A DNA stretch of 44,569 nucleotides from Streptomyces sp. PKU-EA00015 (lineage in GTDB: Bacteria > Actinomycetota > Actinomycetes > Streptomycetales > Streptomycetaceae): NCBI RefSeq assembly GCF_013387495.1, contig NZ_JABZEE010000068.1:1-44569 (forward strand). Direction: 5' to 3'. The position numbers and the translations under genes are program-made. The notes beneath the pieces were generated by a model, which saw only the letters and a list, made by a program, of their open reading frames with translations, searched no databases and had not been told where the DNA came from. Positions 38,175 to 44,569 of this stretch are shown here, piece by piece; position 1 is the stretch's first letter, and each line of letters starts with the position of its first letter.

Positions 38175-40385
38175 ATGGGCGACAAGGCGCATGCACACCC
38201 CGGAGCCGCCGGCAGAGCAGTAACGGCCGACCACCCCGCATCCGTACGGAATGTGGTGCTGGTCGGCCACAGCGGGTCGGGCAAGACGACGCTGGTCGAG
38301 GCGCTGGCGCTGACCGCGGGAGCGGTCAACCGGGCCGGCCGGGTCGAGGACGGCGCCACGGTCTCGGACTACGACGAGATCGAGCACCGCCAGCAACGTT
38401 CCGTACAGCTGTCCCTCGTGCCCGTCGAATGGGGCGGGTACAAGATCAATCTTCTGGACACTCCCGGATACGCGGACTTCGTCGGGGAGCTGAGGGCCGG
38501 TCTGCGAGCAGCGGACGCGGCCCTCTTCGTCGTCTCGGCCGCGCAGGAGGCCGACGCCGTGGCGGGCGCCTGCCGCGCGGTGTGGGAGGAGTGCGCGGCG
38601 GTGGGCATGCCGCGCGCCATCGTCGTGACGCATCTGGAGACCGCGCGCACCGGCTTCGAGGAGCTCACCGCCGTCTGCGGGCAGATCTTCGGCGGCGACG
38701 ACCCCGATGCGGTCCTCCCGCTCTACCTGCCGCAGTACGGCGCCCAGCAGGCGGACGGTCACGCACCGGTCACCGGCCTCGTCGGGCTGCTGACGCAGCA
38801 GATCTTCGACTACTCGTCGGGCGAACGGAAGGAGTCCCCGCCCGACCCCGCGCAGACCCCGCTGATCGAGGAGGCCCGCAACCGGCTCATCGAGGGCATC
38901 ATCGCGGAGAGCGAGGACGAGACCCTCATGGACCGCTACCTCGGCGGTGAGGAGATCGACCTCAAGACCCTCGTCGACGACCTGGAGAAGGCCGTGGCGC
39001 GCGGCACCTTCCATCCGGTCCTCGCCGCCGCCCCCGCGGCCGACGGCGCCCGGCAGGGCCTCGGCACGGTCGAGCTGCTGGAGCTGATCACCGGCGGCTT
39101 CCCGACCCCGCTCGAGACGACGCCGCCCGACGTCACGACCCCCGACGGGTCCCCGCGGCCCGCGATCACCTGCGACCCGGCCGGACCGCTCGTCGCCGAG
39201 GTGGTCAAGACGGCCTCGGACCCGTACGTCGGCCGTGTCTCCCTGGTGCGCGTCTTCTCCGGGACGCTGCGGCCCGACGAGACGGTGCACGTCTCCGGCC
39301 ACGGGCTGGCCGACCGGGGGCACGAGGACCACGACGTCGACGAGCGCATCGGCGCCCTGTCCGCGCCCTTCGGCAAACAGCAGCGCCCGCTCCCCCACGC
39401 CATCGCCGGTGACCTGGCCTGCGTCGCGAAGCTGTCCCGCGCCGAGACCGGCGACACCCTCTCGGCCAAGGACGACCCGCTGCTGATGGCGCCCTGGACG
39501 ATGCCCGATCCGCTGCTGCCGCTCGCCATCCAGGCGCACAGCAAGGCGGACGAGGACAAGCTGTCGCAGGGCCTGACCCGCCTCGCCGCCGAGGATCCGA
39601 CGATGCGGCTCGAACAGAACCAGGACACCCACCAGGTGGTGCTGTGGTGCATGGGCGAGGCACACGCCGACGTCGCCCTCGAACGGCTCCGCAACCGCTA
39701 CGGCGTCCAGGTCGACGTCGTGCCCCACAAGGTCCAGCTCCGCGAGACCTTCGCCGCCGGCTCCGCGGGGCGCGGCCGCCACGTGAAGCAGTCCGGCGGC
39801 CACGGGCAGTACGCGATCTGCGAGATCGACGTCGAACCCCTGCCGGCCGGCTCCGGCGTCGAGTTCGTCGACAAGGTCGTCGGCGGAGCGGTGCCGCGCC
39901 AGTTCATCCCGTCCGTGGAGAAGGGCGTGCGCGCCCAGGCCGCGCGCGGTGTCGCCGCGGGCTATCCGCTCGTCGACGTACGGGTCACCCTGCGGGACGG
40001 CAAGGCGCACTCGGTGGACTCCTCCGACGCGGCCTTCCAGACCGCGGGCGCCCTCGCACTTCGGGAGGCCGCGGCCGAGGCGCGGATCAACCTGCTGGAA
40101 CCCGTGGCCGAGGTGCAGGTGCTCGTCCCGGACGAGTACGTGGGGCCGGTCATGAGTGACCTGTCCGGCCGGCGCGGCCGGGTCATCGGCACCGAACAGG
40201 CGGGCGGCGGGCGCACGCTGGTGCGCTCGGAGGTGCCGGAGATCGAGATCGGGCGCTACGCGGTCGACCTGCGCTCCATCTCGCACGGCACGGGCCGGTT
40301 CAGCCGGACCTACGCACGGCACGAGCCGATGCCGCAGCAGGTGGCGGACCGGATGCGCGAGGAGGCGAAGGCGAAGGCCTCCTGA
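38175..40385 (+). CDS. EF-G-like GTPase (EF-G2 family)
   Basis: This 736-residue protein has the full five-domain EF-G layout. G1 is GHSGSGKTT (31-39) and G3 DTPGYADF (about 95-102), but the usual NKxD of G4 is replaced by THLE near residue 152, so base recognition may differ. Domain II has VSLVRVFSGTLRPDETV, domain III LTRLAAEDPTMRLEQNQDT, domain IV GRGRHVKQSGGHGQYAICE, domain V YVGPVMSDLSGRRGRVIGTE. Mycobacterial EF-G2-like relatives bind GTP but do not seem to replace EF-G; that is known of the family, not shown here. The ATG has GGGAGGC 6 bases upstream. A perfect terminator follows. Confidence 0.92.
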   Translation: MGDKAHAHPGAAGRAVTADHPASVRNVVLVGHSGSGKTTLVEALALTAGAVNRAGRVEDGATVSDYDEIEHRQQRSVQLSLVPVEWGGYKINLLDTPGYADFVGELRAGLRAADAALFVVSAAQEADAVAGACRAVWEECAAVGMPRAIVVTHLETARTGFEELTAVCGQIFGGDDPDAVLPLYLPQYGAQQADGHAPVTGLVGLLTQQIFDYSSGERKESPPDPAQTPLIEEARNRLIEGIIAESEDETLMDRYLGGEEIDLKTLVDDLEKAVARGTFHPVLAAAPAADGARQGLGTVELLELITGGFPTPLETTPPDVTTPDGSPRPAITCDPAGPLVAEVVKTASDPYVGRVSLVRVFSGTLRPDETVHVSGHGLADRGHEDHDVDERIGALSAPFGKQQRPLPHAIAGDLACVAKLSRAETGDTLSAKDDPLLMAPWTMPDPLLPLAIQAHSKADEDKLSQGLTRLAAEDPTMRLEQNQDTHQVVLWCMGEAHADVALERLRNRYGVQVDVVPHKVQLRETFAAGSAGRGRHVKQSGGHGQYAICEIDVEPLPAGSGVEFVDKVVGGAVPRQFIPSVEKGVRAQAARGVAAGYPLVDVRVTLRDGKAHSVDSSDAAFQTAGALALREAAAEARINLLEPVAEVQVLVPDEYVGPVMSDLSGRRGRVIGTEQAGGGRTLVRSEVPEIEIGRYAVDLRSISHGTGRFSRTYARHEPMPQQVADRMREEAKAKAS

Positions 40386-40390
40386 CCGGT

Positions 40391-40425
40391 GGCCGTCCGC
40401 CGGCGCACTCCGCCGGCGGACGGCC
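40391..40425 (+). terminator. Perfect 15-bp terminator after the EF-G-like gene
   Basis: 40391-40405 pairs perfectly with 40411-40425 around CACTC, 5 bases past the stop. It isolates this gene from the next one. Confidence 0.88.
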
Positions 40426-40551
40426 GTCCCGATGTCCACTGCCGCGACCGCCCGGCCCCCGATACGCTGAGGTGTCCAGCTCATCAGGTGTGCGGGGCGC
40501 GGCAGTTGGGAACAGGCCGCAGTGCGGACGCGTGCGGCGATGGGGGCGGTA

Positions 40552-42207
40552 GTGACAGACGGATTCGATTTCACACCCGGGGCTCAGGTCCCGCTCATGG
40601 GGTCGGCCGGGCAGACCGCGGCGACTCATGCGCTCGCCTCGGCGGCGTACCGCGACGGCCCGGTCGCCGAGATCCTCAAGGCCAACAGCGAGTGGCACAA
40701 GTCCGAGGTGACGCCCGGCAAGTTCTCCCTCTTCGAGCCGAACCTCGGTGAGGCCTTCTCCCGGGCGGTCCAGGTGCGGATGCTCGGCGGCGCCCGCAAG
40801 GCGCTGATCCAGTCCTTCGGCACCGAGCCCCAGACCGTCGTGGAGCACTGCCTGGCCGCCACCCGCATCCGCAAGGAGCGGGACGCCAGGCTCACCGCCG
40901 TCATGGCGCTGTGCGGACTGCTCTTCCTGCCCGGACTCCTGCTGTGGATGGGCGTGTTCCAGCTGCGCCGCACCCTCGCCGGCGCGGCGAACAAGCGCGC
41001 CGGAGCCGTCGGCACCCTCCTGCTCGTGGGCATCGGCATCATGGCCGTGGTCCTGCTGCTGCGGCTGCCGTTCACCGGGTTCTGGGGCTACTACATCCGG
41101 GGCATGATCGTCGCCCCGGTCGTCGGCTGGATGCTCGCGAAGAGGATCTGCGAGGCCACCGCGAAGGACATGCGCGCGCGATGGGACAGCCTCCTCTCCG
41201 GAGGCGGCGGCATCGGCGCGAAGGTCCCCGAGGCCGTGCCGGGCAACCCCGACGAGACCGCCCGTGAGCAGCTGCGCCAGGGTCTGCAGAAGCTCACCGC
41301 CGAGCAGCACTCCAACGTCGTCTTCTACGCGGGCCCCAAGGGAATACTGGGCATGGGCACCCGCTGGGGCAGCTGGCAGATGGCCGAGGAGCTCGTCTCA
41401 AGCGAACCGGGCAAGGAGATCAACCAGTTCCGCAGCTGGGACGTCATAAGGGCCATCCACGACAAGCTGAAGCTGCTGGAACGCGGCCCGCTGAACTCCG
41501 GCGGCTTCCCGACCCCCTCAGTCCGGCACTGGATCGTCTCCCCCGTCGGCGAGAACGCCGTGGCGGTCGCCAGGCCCGAGGGCCAGGACGTGGAGACCTT
41601 CCAGGTCAAGGGCCACGAGATACAGCGCATCTGCAACCACCAGCAGTTCGGCGGCGGCAACCGCCACTACCTGGGCGTGCAGTTCACGCTGTGGGACGGC
41701 CAGTTGGTCATCACCATGATGATCACGGTCACCGTGCTCCACGAGACCCTGCGCGTGGAGGTCACCGGGCACGCGCTCGGCCCGGTGCACTCCCTGTTCA
41801 CCACCAAGCCCGAGCCCAAGACGGTCACCGTCAGCAAGACCGTCAAGTTCTGGGAGACGGTCGACCGGGTGCTGCCGCTGGTGGACGCGCCCGAGGTCGT
41901 ACGGCTGGCGGTGCGGGCGCCCTTCACCTGGTTCCCGCCGCTGCTCGACTTCCTCGGCGGCAAGCTGGTGCTGCCGGAGCCGTTCGGCCTGCGCCACGCC
42001 TGGGCCGAGAAGCCCTGGCGGCACCGGTTCATGGCGGACGACGCGATGCGCGCCGCCACTCCGGTGCTGCGCGTGGCCCACGCCGCCGCGATGAAGGTCC
42101 TGGCCGACAACGGCGTCAGCACGGAGAAGTTCGACAACCGCTCCATGGTCGTCAGCGGGTTCGTCCAGGACCCGACTCCGCGGAACGCGGACCTGTACGA
42201 GGCGTGA
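40552..42207 (+). CDS. Membrane protein of unknown function
   Basis: I do not recognise this 551-residue protein. A soluble N-terminal region (about 1-112) with an HKSEVTPGKFSLFEPNLGEA stretch is followed by hydrophobic helices at about 116-134, 150-170 and perhaps 172-192 (GFWGYYIRGMIVAPVVGWML). The long remainder is soluble-looking, with NVVFYAGPKGILGMGTRWGS, RICNHQQFGGGNRHYLGVQF and DNRSMVVSGFVQDPTP. It resembles no enzyme known to me. The GTG at 40552 has GGGGGCGG close upstream; ATG 40540 and GTG 40522 in the same frame are alternatives. It ends opposite the HIT gene, with a 15-bp tandem repeat between. Confidence 0.85.
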   Translation: MTDGFDFTPGAQVPLMGSAGQTAATHALASAAYRDGPVAEILKANSEWHKSEVTPGKFSLFEPNLGEAFSRAVQVRMLGGARKALIQSFGTEPQTVVEHCLAATRIRKERDARLTAVMALCGLLFLPGLLLWMGVFQLRRTLAGAANKRAGAVGTLLLVGIGIMAVVLLLRLPFTGFWGYYIRGMIVAPVVGWMLAKRICEATAKDMRARWDSLLSGGGGIGAKVPEAVPGNPDETAREQLRQGLQKLTAEQHSNVVFYAGPKGILGMGTRWGSWQMAEELVSSEPGKEINQFRSWDVIRAIHDKLKLLERGPLNSGGFPTPSVRHWIVSPVGENAVAVARPEGQDVETFQVKGHEIQRICNHQQFGGGNRHYLGVQFTLWDGQLVITMMITVTVLHETLRVEVTGHALGPVHSLFTTKPEPKTVTVSKTVKFWETVDRVLPLVDAPEVVRLAVRAPFTWFPPLLDFLGGKLVLPEPFGLRHAWAEKPWRHRFMADDAMRAATPVLRVAHAAAMKVLADNGVSTEKFDNRSMVVSGFVQDPTPRNADLYEA

Positions 42208-42211
42208 GGCC

Positions 42212-42271
42212 GTACGGCTCCGGTGCGTACGGCTCCGGTGCGGGCGGATCCGGTGCGGGCGGATCCGGTGC
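42212..42271. repeat. 15-bp tandem repeat between convergent genes
   Basis: Four units follow each other: two copies of GTACGGCTCCGGTGC (42212, 42227) and two of GGGCGGATCCGGTGC (42242, 42257). They occupy nearly all of the 67 bp between the two stop codons. In another frame they would encode repeated YGSGA and GGSGA. Confidence 0.95.
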
Positions 42272-42274
42272 GGC

Positions 42275-42820
42275 TCACAGGGGCCAGGCGGCGGCGAGCA
42301 TCCGGCGGGTGTCGGCGAGGAGCTGCGGCAGCACCTTGGTCGAGCCGATGACAGGCATGAAGTTGGTGTCGCCGCCCCACCGGGGCACGATGTGCTGGTG
42401 CAGGTGGGCGGCGATCCCGGCCCCGGCGGCGCTGCCCTGGTTGAGGCCGATGTTGAACCCGTGGGCGCCGGAGGCTGCCCGCAGGGCGGTCATGGCCTCC
42501 TTGGTCAGCCGCGCGAGCTCGACGGTCTCGGCGTCGTCCAGCTCGGTGTAGTCGGCGACGTGGCGGTAGGGGACGACCATCAGGTGGCCGCCGTTGTAGG
42601 GGTAGAGGTTGAGCACGGCGTAGACCGTCTCGCCGCGGGCGAGGATCAGACCGTCCTCGTCGGACTTCGACGGGATCGAGCAGAACGGGCAGCCGTCGTC
42701 GGCCCCGGGGCCGGTCGGCTTGTTCTCGCCCTGGATGTACGCCATGCGGTGAGGCGTCCACAGGCGCTGGAACGAGTCAGGCGTCCCGACTCCGATCTGC
42801 TGCTCCGGCTCAGTCGTCAT
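42275..42820 (-). CDS. HIT-family hydrolase/phosphorylase (probable Ap4A phosphorylase)
   Basis: This 181-residue protein has the histidine triad HLHQHIV at 139-145 and a CPFC pair (44-47) that may bind zinc. NLYPYNGGHLMVVPYRHVAD and GFNIGLNQGSAAGAGIAAHL are family stretches. In mycobacteria the homologue beside thrS and pgsA1 (Rv2613c) has been described as a diadenosine tetraphosphate phosphorylase; the same activity is inferred here. Near thrS this could clear Ap4A made by synthetases. The ATG at 42820 is preferred to others at 42832 and 42853; no good ribosome-binding site precedes any of them. A TATGCT hexamer 7 bases before the ATG hints at a leaderless transcript. Confidence 0.9.
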   Translation of the reverse strand: MTTEPEQQIGVGTPDSFQRLWTPHRMAYIQGENKPTGPGADDGCPFCSIPSKSDEDGLILARGETVYAVLNLYPYNGGHLMVVPYRHVADYTELDDAETVELARLTKEAMTALRAASGAHGFNIGLNQGSAAGAGIAAHLHQHIVPRWGGDTNFMPVIGSTKVLPQLLADTRRMLAAAWPL

Positions 42821-42857
42821 GCGTGCCAGCATATTCGCCGCTGAGGGCGGCATGCGG

Positions 42858-42890
42858 CGAGGGGGCGGCCCCTTCCGGGACCGCCCCTCG
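42858..42890 (-). terminator. Terminator hairpin after thrS
   Basis: CGAGGGG pairs with CCCCTCG and, past one bulged G, CGG with CCG. It begins about 15 bases after the thrS stop, so the HIT gene may have a separate promoter. Confidence 0.6.
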
Positions 42891-42904
42891 CGTGCCTGCT
42901 CGGG

Positions 42905-44569
42905 TCAGACCTGGACCCGTCGTTCCACCACGTCGACGAGCTTGGCCAGGGCCTCCTCGCGCGGAATGCCGTTCTCCTGCGAGCCGTCGCGGTAGCGGAA
43001 GGAGACGGTGCCCGCGTTCATGTCCTCGTCACCGACGATGATCATGAACGGGACCTTCTGCTTCTGCTGGTTGCGGATCTTCTTCTGCATCCGGTCCGAG
43101 GACGCGTCGACCTCGACCCGCAGCCCCTTCTTCTTCGCGTCCGCCGCGAACTGCTGCAGGTACTCGACGTGCGCGTCACCGATCGGGATGCCGACGGCCT
43201 GGACGGGCGCCAGCCACGGCGGCATCGCGCCCGCGTAGTGCTCGAGCAGCACCGCGAAGAACCGCTCGATCGAGCCGAACAGGGCCCGGTGGATCATGAC
43301 CGGGCGCTGCTTGGTCCCGTCGGGGCCGGTGTACTCGAGGTCGAAGCGCTCCGGCAGGTTGAAGTCGAGCTGGACGGTCGACATCTGCCAGGTCCGGCCG
43401 ATCGCGTCCTTGGCCTGGACGGAGATCTTCGGGCCGTAGAAGGCGGCGCCGCCCGGGTCCGGGACCAGCGGCAGCCCCTGCTTCTCGGCCACCTGCCGCA
43501 GCGTCTCGGTGGCCTCCTCCCAGATCTCGTCGCTGCCGACGAACTTCTCCGGGTCCTTGGTGGACAGCTCCAGGTAGAAGTCGGTCAGACCGTAGTCGCG
43601 GAGCAGGTTGAGCACGAAGGTGAGCGTCGAGTCGAGCTCGTCCGCCATCTGCTCCTTGGTGCAGTAGATGTGCGCGTCGTCCTGGGTGAAGCCGCGGGCA
43701 CGGGTCAGACCGTGCACGACTCCGGACTTCTCGTAGCGGTACACGGTCCCGAACTCGAAGAGACGCAGCGGCAGTTCGCGGTAGGACCGGCCGCGCGCGT
43801 CGAAGATCAGGTTGTGCATCGGGCAGTTCATGGGCTTGAGGTAGTAGTCCACGCCCTCGTCGAGCTGCATGGGCGGGTACATGCCCTCGGCGTACCAGTC
43901 GAGGTGGCCCGACGTCTCGAAGAGCTTCCCCTTGGTGGCGTGCGGGGTGTAGACGAACTCGTACCCCTCCTCCTCGTGCCGCTTGCGCGAGTAGTCCTCC
44001 ATGACCCGGCGGATGATGCCGCCCTTGGGGTGGAAGACCGCGAGGCCGGAGCCGATCTGGTCCGGGATGGAGAAGAGGTCCAGCTCGTTGCCGAGCTTGC
44101 GGTGGTCGCGCTTCTCGGCCTCGGCGAGGAAGTCCAGGTGCGCCTTCAGCTCGTCCTTGGACGGCCAGGCGGTGCCGTAGATGCGCTGGAGCATCGGGTT
44201 CTTCTCGCTGCCGCGCCAGTAGGCGGCGGCGTTGCGCATCAGCTTGAAGGCCGGGATGTTGCGCGTGGTGGGCAGGTGGGGGCCCCGGCAGAGGTCCTTC
44301 CAGCACAGGTCGCCCGTCTTGGCGTCCAGGTTGTCGTAGATCGTGAGCTCGCCGGCGCCCACCTCCACGTCGGCGCCGTCGTCGTGCGAGGCCGAGCCCT
44401 TGAGGCCGATCAGCTCCAGCTTGTACGGCTCGTCGGCGAGCTCCTCGCGGGCGGCGTCGTCGGTGACGACGCGGCGCGAGAAGCGCTGGCCGCGCTTCTG
44501 GATCTCCTGCATCTTCTTCTCGATGGCCTTGAGATCCTCGGGCGTGAACGGCTTCTCGACGTCGAAGTC
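42905..44569 (-). CDS. thrS: Threonyl-tRNA synthetase (partial, 5' end beyond the window)
   Basis: The visible 554 codons hold the end of the editing domain (YDNLDAKTGDLCWKDLCRGP and following) and all of the catalytic core. The zinc ligands appear in MNCPMHNLIF and downstream; motif 2 lies around LFEFGTVYRYEKSGVVHGLT; motif 3 is GSIERFFAVLLEHYAGAMPP near the end, followed by the anticodon domain (APVQAVGIPIGDAHVEYLQQ). The frame remains open to base 44569 and reads DFDVEKPFTPEDLK at the edge, so the TGS domain and part of the editing domain lie outside. No internal start is used. Confidence 0.97.
   Translation of the reverse strand, partial: DFDVEKPFTPEDLKAIEKKMQEIQKRGQRFSRRVVTDDAAREELADEPYKLELIGLKGSASHDDGADVEVGAGELTIYDNLDAKTGDLCWKDLCRGPHLPTTRNIPAFKLMRNAAAYWRGSEKNPMLQRIYGTAWPSKDELKAHLDFLAEAEKRDHRKLGNELDLFSIPDQIGSGLAVFHPKGGIIRRVMEDYSRKRHEEEGYEFVYTPHATKGKLFETSGHLDWYAEGMYPPMQLDEGVDYYLKPMNCPMHNLIFDARGRSYRELPLRLFEFGTVYRYEKSGVVHGLTRARGFTQDDAHIYCTKEQMADELDSTLTFVLNLLRDYGLTDFYLELSTKDPEKFVGSDEIWEEATETLRQVAEKQGLPLVPDPGGAAFYGPKISVQAKDAIGRTWQMSTVQLDFNLPERFDLEYTGPDGTKQRPVMIHRALFGSIERFFAVLLEHYAGAMPPWLAPVQAVGIPIGDAHVEYLQQFAADAKKKGLRVEVDASSDRMQKKIRNQQKQKVPFMIIVGDEDMNAGTVSFRYRDGSQENGIPREEALAKLVDVVERRVQV

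Noticed and set aside
37944..40574. 876-codon minus-strand open frame over the EF-G-like gene
   Set aside because: Crosses a strong terminator and a divergent promoter region; no motif.

Overview
The window is high-GC actinobacterial chromosome, almost certainly Streptomyces. Third codon positions are nearly all G or C, GTG and TTG starts are common, genes overlap by 1 or 4 bases, and the gene order (alaS to aroQ; thrS/HIT; pgsA-patA-pimA; pdxST; yebC-ruvCAB; yajC-secDF-apt-relA) is a core actinobacterial arrangement. From memory it matches the S. coelicolor SCO149x-SCO153x region, but no search was run. Nearly everything is housekeeping; no phage, insertion sequence, CRISPR array, tRNA or rRNA gene was seen.

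Layout. 1-125 is a hairpin-bearing intergenic stretch. 126-11712 is one long minus-strand block. Read right to left it holds a DUF948 protein, a small anchored protein, alaS, ruvX, mltG, aroE, a repeat-bearing membrane protein, then aroC-aroK-aroB-aroQ, and finally a proline-rich P-loop protein behind a terminator. It combines alanyl-tRNA charging, a glycan-strand terminase and most of the shikimate pathway. 11870-14059 (plus) is a STAND-type ATPase regulator that lacks a visible DNA-binding domain. rpsD (minus) and a HugZ-like DUF2470 protein (plus) are divergent, and an iron box lies between them. 15618-19806 (minus) holds rarA, a VKOR-family protein, hisS and a metallo-hydrolase. 20024-22217 (plus) holds an anchored cyclophilin and a DUF349 protein.

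22405-37909 is a second long minus-strand block. Read right to left it has phosphatidylinositol-phosphate synthase, PIM acyltransferase and PimA mannosyltransferase (phosphatidylinositol mannoside synthesis), a LemA-like protein, pdxS-pdxT (vitamin B6), yebC, ruvC-ruvA-ruvB (Holliday junction processing), yajC-secD-secF (protein export), apt and relA (purine salvage and ppGpp). 38175-42207 (plus) carries an EF-G-like GTPase and an unknown membrane protein. 42275-44569 (minus) carries a HIT-family protein and thrS, which is cut by the right window edge.

No wholly new multi-gene system was found. The best leads are the iron box between rpsD and a putative heme-degrading protein, the STAND ATPase without an HTH, the EF-G paralogue with a degenerate G4 motif, short perfect tandem repeats in several envelope proteins, and the dispersed-repeat cluster that separates ruvA from ruvB.
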